The position numbers and the translations under genes are program-made. DNA of 37,662 nt, taken from NCBI GenBank assembly GCA_035532115.1, contig DATKRO010000081.1:1-37662 (forward strand). The letters run 5' to 3'. Positions within the stretch are counted from its first letter, which is position 1. Each line of letters opens with the position of its first letter. The notes under the pieces were generated by a model, which did not search any database, was not told the origin of the DNA, and was given only the letters and a program-made list of their open reading frames with translations. This DNA comes from Acaudatibacter sp035532115. GTDB lineage: Bacteria > Pseudomonadota > Alphaproteobacteria > Caulobacterales > Caulobacteraceae. Positions 16,211 to 27,188 of this stretch are shown one piece after another.

Positions 16211-16636
16211 ATGATCGGCAAGCTCAATCACGTGGGGGTGGCGACGCCGTCCATCGAGCAGTCGTGGCGGCTCTACCGGGACGTCCTGGGCGCGACCTCG
16301 ATCAGCGAGAAGCGCGCCTTGCCCGAGCAGGGAGTGTGGGTCAGCTTCGTCGACCTGCCCAACGTCCAGATCGAACTCATCGAACCCTATGGGGAGGGAT
16401 CGCCCATCGCGGCCTTCCTGGAGAAGAACCCGCAAGGGGGCCAGCATCACGTCTGCTTCGAGGTGCCCGACATATTGGCGGCGCGCGATGCGATGCGGGC
16501 CAGGGGCGCGCGGGTGCTAGGGACCGGCGAGCCGCGCATCGGCGCCCACGGCGTTCCGGTGATCTTCGTCCACCCCAAGGACATGGGCGGCGTGCTGGTG
16601 GAATTGATGGCCGAACCGGCGAGAGCGCACGCATGA
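16211..16636 (+). CDS. mce: Methylmalonyl-CoA epimerase
   Basis: The enzyme interconverts the (R) and (S) forms of methylmalonyl-CoA, linking propionyl-CoA breakdown to succinyl-CoA. The 141-residue product is a vicinal-oxygen-chelate protein with metal ligands in NHVGVATPSIEQS (His), IELIEP, QHHVCFEVPDI (His) and a C-terminal VLVELMAEP (Glu). The repeated beta-alpha-beta-beta-beta half-domains are clear. It overlaps the DUF1467 gene by 4 bases (ATGA), as is typical in alphaproteobacteria. It is divergent from the membrane protein–regulator pair. Confidence 0.94.
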   Translation: MIGKLNHVGVATPSIEQSWRLYRDVLGATSISEKRALPEQGVWVSFVDLPNVQIELIEPYGEGSPIAAFLEKNPQGGQHHVCFEVPDILAARDAMRARGARVLGTGEPRIGAHGVPVIFVHPKDMGGVLVELMAEPARAHA

Positions 16637-16893
16637 ACCTCGAGCTTTCGTTGGCCATCTATCTGATCCTCTGGTGGGTGGTGCTGTTCGCCGTCCTGCC
16701 GCGGGGCGTGGTCAGCCACGCCGAGGCGGGCGTGAAGCCCCCCGGCGGCGGCGATCCCAGCTCGCCGGTGGACCCCAAGCTGAAGCTCAAGTTCATCACC
16801 ACCACCTGGGTCTCGGCGCTGCTGTTCGCGCCGTTCTGGATCGCGGTGCATTTCCACTGGCTGTCGCTGGGCATGTTCAGGGCGCCGGGCTAG
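16633..16893 (+). CDS. DUF1467 family membrane protein
   Basis: This 86-residue product has two membrane spans (LAIYLILWWVVLFAVLPRGV and WVSALLFAPFWIAVHFHWL) around a short Pro/Gly loop and the conserved DPKLKLKFITTTW. It belongs to the DUF1467 family, which in alphaproteobacteria lies downstream of mce and usually upstream of proS. The function is unknown. Here proS is absent and lolC begins 68 bases later. Confidence 0.88.
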   Translation: MNLELSLAIYLILWWVVLFAVLPRGVVSHAEAGVKPPGGGDPSSPVDPKLKLKFITTTWVSALLFAPFWIAVHFHWLSLGMFRAPG

Positions 16894-16904
16894 GTGCGCT
16901 GCAT

Positions 16905-16916
16905 CGCAAGCTTGCG
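16905..16916. repeat. 12-bp perfect palindrome CGCAAGCTTGCG before lolC
   Basis: The sequence is self-complementary over 12 bases and lies in the 68-base gap between the DUF1467 gene and lolC. It could be an operator or a small hairpin. No binding protein can be named. Confidence 0.4.
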
Positions 16917-16961
16917 CTGGCGGGGCTGGCGGCCGTGCGTCTGCGGCCACGCCCGACGCCA

Positions 16962-18254
16962 ATGACCGCCACGATGAGCGATGCCGCGGCCGCGCCGCCC
17001 TTTTCGGCCTGGGAGCGGGCGATCGCCTTCCGCTACCTGCGCGCCCGGCGCCAGGAAGGCGGGGTGGCGCTGATCTCGGTGATCTCCTTCGTCGGCATCG
17101 CGCTTGCGGTCTCGGTGCTCATCATCGTCATCTCGGTGATGAACGGTTTCCGCGCCGACCTCAGCCACATCATGCTGAGCTTCAACCCCCACGCCCAGAT
17201 CTACGGCGGCGAGATCGCCGACACCAACCTGCCGCTGGCGCTCCAGCGGATGCGCGCCGTGCCGGGCGTCGTCGAAGCCTATCCGGCCATCGAGTCCGAG
17301 GCGCTGGTGCAGAGCGACCGCGCCGCCACCGGCGCCCTCGTGCGCGGCATCGCCCCCGCCGATCTGAGGGCCAACACCCTGATCGCGGGGAACGTCAAGC
17401 AGGGCGCCCTGACCACGTTCGGCGTCGGCCGCAACGGCGGCGACGGCATTCTCATCGGCTCGCGCATGGCCGAACAGCTCGGCGTGGTCCCCGGTGACAG
17501 CATCACCCTGACCGGCCCGGACGCCGAGGAGACGGTGATGGGCGCGCTGCCGGTGCAGAAGGCCTACATCCTCGTCGGCATCTTCGACGTGGGCATGAGC
17601 GAGTTCGATTCCGGCGTCGTCATCATGCCGCTGGCGCAGGCGCGCCAGCTCTTCGACCGCCAGTCGCCGGCCGACTTCATCGCCGTGCGCTTTGCAGACC
17701 CGGACGCGGCGCCGAAGGAGCGATCGCAGATGGCGGCCGCCGCGGGCGACGGCGCCGTGGTGCGCGACTGGACCCAGCAGAACGAGGTCTATTTCAACGC
17801 CCTGAAGGTCGAGCACGACACCATGGCCCTGATTCTCGCCCTGCTCGTGCTCATCGCCTCGCTCAACATCATCTCGGCTCTCGTCATGCTGGTGAAGAAC
17901 AAGGGCCGCGACATCGCCATCCTGCGCACCATCGGCGCGCGGCAAGGCTCGATCATGCGCATCTTCTTTCTCTGCGGCGCGGTCGTGGGCGCGTTGGGCA
18001 CGGCCGTCGGCGTTGTCGTCGGCGTCGTCTTCTGCGTCGAGATCGTGCCCATCCAGCGCTTCGTGGAGTGGGTCACCGGCGTGCAGGTGTTCAACGCCAA
18101 GATCTACTTCCTCTCGCACCTGCCCGAACGCATCGACGTGGCCGAGGTGGCGACCATCACCATCTTCTCGCTGGTCTGTTCGTTCCTGGCGACGCTCTAT
18201 CCGGCCTGGCGCGCCTCGCGCCTCGATCCGGTGGAGGCGCTGCGCTATGAGTGA
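16962..18254 (+). CDS. lolC: Lipoprotein-releasing ABC transporter permease LolC/LolE
   Basis: This is the inner-membrane permease that extracts outer-membrane-bound lipoproteins for transfer to LolA. The 430-residue product has an N-terminal membrane helix (GVALISVISFVGIALAVSVL) followed by NGFRADLSHIMLSFNPHAQI. A periplasmic MacB-like domain spans about residues 70-270, and three C-terminal helices include DTMALILALLVLIASLNIIS and NKGRDIAILRTIGARQGSIM. The end, PAWRASRLDPVEALRYE, is typical. ATG 16962 is chosen; ATG 16974 is equally possible. It overlaps lolD by 8 bases, forming the usual LolC–LolD pair with one permease acting as a dimer. Confidence 0.94.
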   Translation: MTATMSDAAAAPPFSAWERAIAFRYLRARRQEGGVALISVISFVGIALAVSVLIIVISVMNGFRADLSHIMLSFNPHAQIYGGEIADTNLPLALQRMRAVPGVVEAYPAIESEALVQSDRAATGALVRGIAPADLRANTLIAGNVKQGALTTFGVGRNGGDGILIGSRMAEQLGVVPGDSITLTGPDAEETVMGALPVQKAYILVGIFDVGMSEFDSGVVIMPLAQARQLFDRQSPADFIAVRFADPDAAPKERSQMAAAAGDGAVVRDWTQQNEVYFNALKVEHDTMALILALLVLIASLNIISALVMLVKNKGRDIAILRTIGARQGSIMRIFFLCGAVVGALGTAVGVVVGVVFCVEIVPIQRFVEWVTGVQVFNAKIYFLSHLPERIDVAEVATITIFSLVCSFLATLYPAWRASRLDPVEALRYE

Positions 18255-18933
18255 GCCGGTGCTCGCCATCCGCGGGCTGCGGCGCGACTACGTCAGCGGC
18301 GCGCGCACCCTCGAGGTGCTGAAAGGCGTCGATCTCGAGGTGCACCCAGGGGAACTCGTGGGCCTCGTCGGTCCGTCGGGCTCGGGCAAGTCGTCGCTGC
18401 TGCACGCCGCCGGGCTGCTGGAGCATCCCACCGCCGGGACCATCGTCGTCGACGGCGCCGATTGCTCGCGGCTCTCCGACCGGGCGCGCACCCGCATCCG
18501 GCTGCGCGAGATCGGCTTCGTCTATCAGTTCCACCATCTGCTCCCGGAACTCTCCGCGCTCGACAACGTCGCCCTGCCGCTGATGATCGCCGGCAAACCG
18601 CGGCGGGCGGCCGAGACCCGGGCGCGCGATCTGCTCTCGGAACTCGGCCTCGCCGAACGCCTCTCGCACCAGCCGGCGCAGCTCTCCGGCGGCGAGCAGC
18701 AGCGCGTCGCCGTCGCCCGGGCGCTCGCCAACGGACCGCGGCTGCTGCTCTGCGACGAGCCCACCGGAAACCTCGACCCGAAGACCTCGCTGGCGGTCTT
18801 CCGGGGCCTGCACGACCTCGCCCGCCAGCGCGGCGTGGCCGCGCTCGTCGCCACCCACAACCTGGAACTTACGGGCGCCATGGACCGGGTGATGGCGCTG
18901 AGGGACGGACGGCTCGAGGCGCGCGCCGCGTGA
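18247..18933 (+). CDS. lolD: Lipoprotein-releasing ABC transporter ATPase LolD
   Basis: LolD powers lipoprotein release by the LolC permease. The 228-residue product has the Walker A GPSGSGKSS at about residues 43-51, a Q-loop in VYQFHHLLPELSALDNVALP, which is also the LolD-type signature, the ABC signature LSGGEQQRVAVARAL, the Walker B LLLCDEPTGNLDP, and the switch His in VATHNLEL. It overlaps lolC and shares its transcript. The next gene on this strand has its own SOS-type promoter. Confidence 0.96.
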   Translation: MSEPVLAIRGLRRDYVSGARTLEVLKGVDLEVHPGELVGLVGPSGSGKSSLLHAAGLLEHPTAGTIVVDGADCSRLSDRARTRIRLREIGFVYQFHHLLPELSALDNVALPLMIAGKPRRAAETRARDLLSELGLAERLSHQPAQLSGGEQQRVAVARALANGPRLLLCDEPTGNLDPKTSLAVFRGLHDLARQRGVAALVATHNLELTGAMDRVMALRDGRLEARAA

Positions 18934-18979
18934 GGCCGATAGCCGCCGTGGCCTTCGACGCAGGGCTTTACGAACGAGC

Positions 18980-19009
18980 TTGACAGCTGCGAACAAACAG
19001 AGAACATTA
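18980..19009 (+). promoter_or_regulatory. Promoter with LexA (SOS) box before the SidA-like gene
   Basis: TTGACA (18980-18985) is a consensus -35 box. After an 18-base spacer comes ACATTA (19004-19009), a fair -10. Between and over them, GAAC at 18991-18994, 7 bases, and GAAC at 19002-19005 form the direct repeat GAAC-N7-GAAC. This is the reverse complement of the alphaproteobacterial LexA box GTTC-N7-GTTC. LexA bound there would cover the spacer and -10 box. The predicted transcript starts about 24 bases before ATG 19040 and would continue into dnaE. Confidence 0.85.
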
Positions 19010-19039
19010 CCTCCGGATCGAGCAACGGAGGTTCTCCCC

Positions 19040-19129
19040 ATGTTTCGTCTGGCTCGCGAGGGCTTGGCCCTTGCCTCGGTGGCTTCGTTCGTCTGGATGG
19101 TCTGTCGGGTGGCGCAGCTCGCCGGCTGA
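19040..19129 (+). CDS. sidA: SidA-like SOS-induced division inhibitor, 29 residues
   Basis: ATG 19040 is preceded by GGAGG (19027-19031) at 8 bases and ends at TGA 19127-19129. The 29-residue peptide begins MFRLAREGLALASVASFVWM and ends CRVAQLAG. One membrane span fills residues 8-26, preceded by Arg3 and Arg6, which suggests a cytoplasmic N-terminus. The size, single span and LexA-box promoter agree with Caulobacter SidA, described as a 29-residue inner-membrane peptide that stops division through FtsW/FtsN during DNA damage. I recall those facts of the family and did not align sequences. It lies between lolD and dnaE and is short enough for gene callers to miss. Confidence 0.8.
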   Translation: MFRLAREGLALASVASFVWMVCRVAQLAG

Positions 19130-19168
19130 GTCGCCGCGATCCGGATGCTCGGGAAGAGGACAGAGGTG

Positions 19169-22600
<3,432 letters not shown>

Positions 22601-22603
22601 GGC

Positions 22604-22975
22604 ATGGCCGCGGTTCGCCGCCGCCGACAGGCGCTGGAGGCGGCAGTCGCGGCGGCCGAAAACCCTTCGGCGATCGCCAAGGCGCGCTATGCCTTGGCGA
22701 TCTTCCACGACAACAACGGCCGCGAGGCGAGCGCCATACCGCACTACCGTTCGGCCATCGCCCTCGGGCTTCCCGAGCCCGAGGACGCCGCCGCATGGGC
22801 GTGGCTCGCCAGCAGTCTCTGGAAGACCGGCGCTGCGGCCGAGGCGGCGGAGGCGATCGCGCGGTCACGCGCACTGGCTCCAAGCCCGGCGATAGCGCGG
22901 TTTCTGGAGGGGCTCGAGCGTCGGATCGATCGGCGCCTGCGGTCCATTGCGAGGCCGACGCCGGCAGGCGGGTAA
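22604..22975 (+). CDS. Small TPR-like protein
   Basis: The 123-residue product starts 3 bases after dnaE. It is helical and shows two tetratricopeptide-like units: AIAKARYALAIFHDNNGREA followed by AIPHYRSAIALGLPEPE, and DAAAWAWLASSLWKTGAAAE followed by AAEAIARSRALAP. TPR folds bind peptides or proteins, so an adaptor role is plausible, but no partner can be named. Coupling to dnaE is by position only. It is convergent with the oxidoreductase gene, 11 bases away. Confidence 0.75.
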   Translation: MAAVRRRRQALEAAVAAAENPSAIAKARYALAIFHDNNGREASAIPHYRSAIALGLPEPEDAAAWAWLASSLWKTGAAAEAAEAIARSRALAPSPAIARFLEGLERRIDRRLRSIARPTPAGG

Positions 22976-22986
22976 TCCGCCGGGCC

Positions 22987-23955
22987 TCAGAGCGCGGGCC
23001 GTCCGGCCGCGGCGTAGATGGCTTCGATCGCGGCCATGTTGGCGATCGCGTCGGTCCCACCGGTCAGGGGTCGGGCGCGGCCGGCCAACACTTCGGCCAG
23101 ATCCGCGAGCTGGGCGGCGTAGGTCGAGGGCCCATCCGTGGGCTGAACCGTCGTCACTCCGTCGAGGGTCGTGGTGAAGCGGCAGCCGAGCTGGGGCGCG
23201 AGGAAGTTGATGATCTCGACACGGCCGCGATCGCCCTCCAGCGTCAGGCTGGCCGCGGGCGCGGGCGCCTTCATGGCGCAGGCGATCTGCGCCTCGACGC
23301 CGCCGGCAAAGACGAGGCTGGCGCTCAGGTCGACATCGACGCCGCCCTCGAAGGTAGCGGTGGCCGAGGCGATTTCGGGCGCGGTCCCGACGAGGGTGCG
23401 AAGCGCGTGCACCGGATAGCAGCCGAGGTCCATCAGGCCGCCGCCGCCGAGATCGGCCCGCCAGCGCAGCTCCTGCGGACCGCGCGCGACGGTGACGCGG
23501 AATTCGGCCCGCGCTCGCCGCAGCGCGCCGAGCGCGCCGCCCTTGACCAGGGCCTCGGCGCGGCGGAACACCTGATGATGCCGATAATGGAAAGCTTCCA
23601 GCAGCATGAGGCCGCGCACCTCGGCCGCATCCACCATGGACCTTGCTTGCGCCGCGTCCATGGCGAAGGGCTTCTCGCACAGCACCGCCTTGCCCGCCTC
23701 CAGGGCGGCGATCGTCCACTCGGCATGCGCGGCCGGCGGCAGGGCGTTGTAGACTACGTCGACGTCGCCGCGCCGGACGAGTTCGGCATAGCCGGCCGCG
23801 ACGCCGGGAATGGCGTGGGTCTCGGCGTAGGCGCGGGCGCGGGCAGGGTCGCGCGCGGCGACGGCGGTGACCCGGAACTGCGGGTTGGCGGCGGCGGGCG
23901 CGATCACCGCCGCGGGCGCGATCTTCGAGGCGCCCAGAAGCCCGATGCGGATCAT
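22987..23955 (-). CDS. Gfo/Idh/MocA family oxidoreductase
   Basis: The 322-residue product is an NAD(P)-dependent dehydrogenase of the glucose-fructose oxidoreductase type. It has a Rossmann domain (MIRIGLLGASKIAPAAVIAP), the signature VYNALPPAAHAEWTIAALEA, the cofactor and catalytic motif CEKPFAM (EKP), and the C-terminal alpha/beta domain with GGGLMDLGCYPVHALRTL containing the catalytic Tyr and His neighbourhood. The substrate cannot be read. Its ATG shares one base with the stop of the dienelactone hydrolase gene upstream, so the two form an operon on the minus strand. Confidence 0.93.
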   Translation of the reverse strand: MIRIGLLGASKIAPAAVIAPAAANPQFRVTAVAARDPARARAYAETHAIPGVAAGYAELVRRGDVDVVYNALPPAAHAEWTIAALEAGKAVLCEKPFAMDAAQARSMVDAAEVRGLMLLEAFHYRHHQVFRRAEALVKGGALGALRRARAEFRVTVARGPQELRWRADLGGGGLMDLGCYPVHALRTLVGTAPEIASATATFEGGVDVDLSASLVFAGGVEAQIACAMKAPAPAASLTLEGDRGRVEIINFLAPQLGCRFTTTLDGVTTVQPTDGPSTYAAQLADLAEVLAGRARPLTGGTDAIANMAAIEAIYAAAGRPAL

Positions 23956-24683
23956 CAGCCGAGCCGCCGGCGAAAGAGCGCGATGAGCCGCTCCCAGTGC
24001 CGCTCGGCGGAAGGCTTGTCGTAGGCGCCGCGCTGAGGAAAGGCGAAGCCATGCTCCACCTTCGGATAGAGCTCCACCTCGGCGCGCGCATCGGATCCGG
24101 CGAGCGCCTGAGAGAGCGCCTCCACCGTCTCCAGAGGCGCCCAGCGGTCGATCTCGGCGCAGGCGAAATAGAGTTCGGCCCCGGTCCTCTGCGCCACCAG
24201 GTGCGGGCTGTCGGCACGGTCGGTGACGAGCAGGGTTCCATAGATCGAGGCGGCTGCGGCGATCCGGCCCGGGAAGGCCGCCGCAGCATTTACGGCGAAC
24301 TGGCCGCTCATGCAGTAGCCGACCGCGCCGATCGATCCGGCCGCCGCCGCAGGGTCGGCGTCGATGACCTCGAGCAGGGCGCGGGTGTCGGACATCACCA
24401 TCGCGATGTCGAGGCCGTTCATCAGCGCGCCCATGCGCTCGCGCGCGCCAGGCTTGGTGAGCGGGCCAAGCTCCATCACCCCGGCGCGATAGTAGAGGTT
24501 CGGCAGCATGACGTAATAGCCGACGGTGGCGAGCCGCCGCGCCATGTCGCGCAACTCCTCGCGGATCGCCGGCGCATCCATGTAGAAGAGGATCGGCGGG
24601 TGCGCCCCGCCGCGCTCGGGATGACAGATGAAGGTGCTGGTCGCCCCGTCCGGCGTCCTGATGTCGATCTGGCGCTCGATCAT
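23955..24683 (-). CDS. Dienelactone hydrolase family protein
   Basis: The 242-residue product is an alpha/beta-hydrolase with the nucleophile motif GYCMSGQ (Cys), a later acidic residue in YFACAEIDRWAPLE, and the catalytic His in VEHGFAFPQRGAYDKPSAER, which is typical of DLH proteins. The N-terminus IDIRTPDGATSTFICHPE is a family hallmark. ATG 24683 is chosen because GGAGGAAGG lies just upstream on the minus strand; the frame could extend to 24725. It may hydrolyse a lactone or ester, with the downstream oxidoreductase acting on related substrates. It is divergent from tmk. Confidence 0.92.
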   Translation of the reverse strand: MIERQIDIRTPDGATSTFICHPERGGAHPPILFYMDAPAIREELRDMARRLATVGYYVMLPNLYYRAGVMELGPLTKPGARERMGALMNGLDIAMVMSDTRALLEVIDADPAAAAGSIGAVGYCMSGQFAVNAAAAFPGRIAAAASIYGTLLVTDRADSPHLVAQRTGAELYFACAEIDRWAPLETVEALSQALAGSDARAEVELYPKVEHGFAFPQRGAYDKPSAERHWERLIALFRRRLG

Positions 24684-24776
24684 GCCTTCCTCCGCCCCCG
24701 CCGCGGCCTCGCCGGACGCCACCATAGCCGCTCGCCCCGGCTGGACAAACGCGAGGGATCAAGACCATTTGCGCGC

Positions 24777-25406
24777 GTGGCCACGGGACGGTTCATCACC
24801 CTGGAGGGCGGCGAGGGGGCCGGCAAGTCGACCCAGGCGCGCCGCTTGGCCGAGCGCCTGCGCGCAGCGGGCCGGGAGGTGGTGCTGACACGCGAGCCCG
24901 GCGGCTCGCCCGGGGCCGAGACCATACGAGATCTGCTGGTCGCCGGCGACGCCGAGCGCTGGTCGCCGCTCACCGAGACGCTGCTGATGTATGCCGCGCG
25001 GCGCGACCACGTCGAGCGCACCATCGTCCCTTCCCTGGCGCGCGGGGCGTGGGTGGTGAGCGACCGTTTCGCCGATTCCACGCGCGCCTACCAGGGCGCC
25101 GGCGGCGGCGCGCCGGCATCGCTCATCCAGGCGCTGGAGCGGCACGTGCTCGGCGAGACGCGACCCGACCTCACCTTGATCCTCGACCTGCCCGCGGCGG
25201 CGGGGCTGGCGCGCGCCGCCGCCCGCACCGGCCCGATATCGCGCTTCGAGGCGAGGGACGCTCAGTTCCACGAGCGGCTGCGCCAGGGTTTCCTGGCGAT
25301 CTCCCGGGTCGAGCCTGCCCGCTGCGCCCTGATCGATGCCGCCGCGTCCCTCGAGGAGGTCGAGGCCGCGATCTGGTCGGTGGTGCATTCCAGACTGGAC
25401 GCCTGA
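24777..25406 (+). CDS. tmk: Thymidylate kinase
   Basis: The enzyme converts dTMP to dTDP for DNA synthesis. GTG 24777 is the only sensible start (mature sequence MATGRFITLEGGEG). The 209-residue product has the P-loop EGGEGAGKSTQARRL, the DRX motif VVSDRFADSTRAYQG and the lid FEARDAQFHERLRQGFL. The long frame extending upstream to 23997 is opposite the DLH gene and is not coding. holB follows after 1 base. The order tmk–holB–tatD–MBL hydrolase is conserved in many bacteria. Confidence 0.95.
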   Translation: MATGRFITLEGGEGAGKSTQARRLAERLRAAGREVVLTREPGGSPGAETIRDLLVAGDAERWSPLTETLLMYAARRDHVERTIVPSLARGAWVVSDRFADSTRAYQGAGGGAPASLIQALERHVLGETRPDLTLILDLPAAAGLARAAARTGPISRFEARDAQFHERLRQGFLAISRVEPARCALIDAAASLEEVEAAIWSVVHSRLDA

Positions 25407-25407
25407 C

Positions 25408-26415
25408 GTGAGCGAGCCGGCCGACATCCCCCATCCCAGGGACGTCTATCGCCTGCCGGGCGCCGAGCGCGCCGAAGCCGCCTTCCTGGATGCGCTGGCG
25501 CGCGGGCGGCTGCACCACGCCTGGCTGCTCGTCGGACCCGAGGGGCTCGGCAAGGCGACCTTCGCCTACCGCGCCGCAAGGCGGCTGCTGGGCGCCGCGC
25601 CCGACCCGGCCTTCGGCGTCCTCGGCGCGAGCCCGGAGGACCCGGTGTCGCGCCAGGTGGCCGCGCGCGCCCACCCGGACCTCAAGATCCTGGAGCGGCA
25701 GAGCGACGAGGGGAGGGTGCGCAAGTCCATCCCGGTCGAGGAGGCGCGGCGCCTGCCGGAATTCTTCGCCAAGTCCCCCGGCCGCGCCGCCCATCGCGTC
25801 GCCATCATCGATTCGGCCGACGATCTCAACGTCAGCGCCGCCAACGCCGTGTTGAAAACGCTGGAGGAACCGCCGCAGCGCGGCGTGCTGCTGCTGATCT
25901 CGCACCGTCCGGACGCGCTCCTGCCGACGATCCGCTCGCGGTGCCGGCGTCTCGTCTTCGATATTCCGCCGCAGGATACGGCGGCGGCCTGGCTCGCGGA
26001 CGCGGCCGGCGTCTCGCCCGAGGCCGCCGGCGCGCTGCTGCGCATCGCCCGCGGCGCCCCCGGCCGGGCGCTGCGGCTGGCCAGGGCCGACGCTCTGGCC
26101 TTGGACGAGGCGGCCCGTGGGCTGCTGGAAAGCCTGCCGGACATCGACCCCTCGGCCGCCCTGGCGCTCGCCGACGGATTTCGGGGCGCGGAAGGGCCGG
26201 CGCGGTTCGCCCTCCTGATGGATCGCCTCGCCGCGAGCGTGCGCGAAACCGCCGTCGACGCGGCGCTGCAGGGCCGCGGCGCCCCGGCTGCGCACGCCGA
26301 GGCGTTCCAATGGCTCGCCTCGCTGCCGGACGAGGTCGAAAGCCTCAACCTCGATCGCGCCGACGCCTTCTTCACGGCGCTGCAGAGCCTGCGCGCACTG
26401 CCCCGCCCGTGCTGA
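25408..26415 (+). CDS. holB: DNA polymerase III subunit delta'
   Basis: Delta' is part of the clamp-loader complex that places the sliding clamp on DNA. GTG 25408 follows the tmk stop. The 335-residue AAA+ product begins DIPHPRDVYRLPGAERA and has a degenerate P-loop (GPEGLGKATF, lacking Ser/Thr directly after Lys), as expected for this non-hydrolysing subunit. It also has the sensor-1 region NAANAVLKTLEEPP and the arginine-finger motif TIRSRCRRL (SRC). The C-terminal helical collar is Ala/Leu rich. Its last 7 bases overlap the tatD start. Confidence 0.93.
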   Translation: MSEPADIPHPRDVYRLPGAERAEAAFLDALARGRLHHAWLLVGPEGLGKATFAYRAARRLLGAAPDPAFGVLGASPEDPVSRQVAARAHPDLKILERQSDEGRVRKSIPVEEARRLPEFFAKSPGRAAHRVAIIDSADDLNVSAANAVLKTLEEPPQRGVLLLISHRPDALLPTIRSRCRRLVFDIPPQDTAAAWLADAAGVSPEAAGALLRIARGAPGRALRLARADALALDEAARGLLESLPDIDPSAALALADGFRGAEGPARFALLMDRLAASVRETAVDAALQGRGAPAAHAEAFQWLASLPDEVESLNLDRADAFFTALQSLRALPRPC

Positions 26416-27188
26416 TCGACAGCCACATCAACCTCGGCGCGCCGCAATTCGACGGCGACCGCGAGGCGGTGATCGAGCGGGCGCGGGCGGCCGGCGTGGG
26501 GCTGATGGTCGAGATCTGCGACAGGCTGTCGTCGGAACCGCGGGCCAGGGCCATCGCCCAAGCCCACCCGGACATCTGGTTCACTGTCGGAACCCATCCG
26601 CACGAGGCCAGGGAGGATCCGCAGCTTTCGCCCGAGCGCCTGATCGCGCTTGCCGGCCACGCCAAGGCCGTGGGCATCGGCGAGACCGGGCTCGACTTCC
26701 ACTACGACCTCTCGCCCCGCGAGGTGCAGATCGCCGTCTTCCGCGCCCATATCGCCGCGGCCCGGCAGACCGGCCTCGTCCTCGTCGTGCACGCGCGCGA
26801 ATCGGACGCCGTGATGGCGGACCTTCTGGAGGAGGAGCACGCCCGCGGGGCGTTTCGGCTGCTGATGCACTGCTATACGTCCGGGCCGGACCTGCTCGGC
26901 CGCGCCGCCGCGCTCGGCGCCTGGTTCTCGGTCTCGGGGATCGCGACCTTCAAGAACGCCGAAGACGTGCGCGCCGCCGTGCGCGCCATGCCGGAGGACC
27001 GGATCATCGTGGAGACCGATTGCCCCTATCTGGCGCCGGTTCCGCATCGAGGCCGCCGCAACGAGCCGGCGCACATCGGCCTCGTCCTCGCCAAGCTGGC
27101 CGAGATCCGCGGCTGGTCGCCGGCCGAGGCCGAGGCGCGCACCACCGACGCCTTCTTCGACCTGTTTGATCGGATACCGCGTCCATGA
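26409..27188 (+). CDS. TatD family metal-dependent hydrolase
   Basis: The product has 259 residues and a TIM-barrel fold. GTG 26409 gives LIDSHINLGAPQFDGD at the N-terminus. The usual motif there is DSHxH, with both His residues binding metal; here the second is Asn8. The other signatures are present: GTHPHEA, GIGETGLDFHYD, VVHARESDA, LMHCYTSG and VETDCPYLAPVPHRGRRNEP. Activity could be retained with one metal site altered. TatD proteins act as DNases or deacylases. It overlaps holB by 7 bases and the MBL gene by 4 bases. Confidence 0.9.
   Translation: MLIDSHINLGAPQFDGDREAVIERARAAGVGLMVEICDRLSSEPRARAIAQAHPDIWFTVGTHPHEAREDPQLSPERLIALAGHAKAVGIGETGLDFHYDLSPREVQIAVFRAHIAAARQTGLVLVVHARESDAVMADLLEEEHARGAFRLLMHCYTSGPDLLGRAAALGAWFSVSGIATFKNAEDVRAAVRAMPEDRIIVETDCPYLAPVPHRGRRNEPAHIGLVLAKLAEIRGWSPAEAEARTTDAFFDLFDRIPRP

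Noticed and set aside
23997..24776. Upstream extension of the tmk reading frame
   Set aside because: This part is antisense to the dienelactone hydrolase gene and has no kinase similarity; the P-loop follows directly after GTG 24777.
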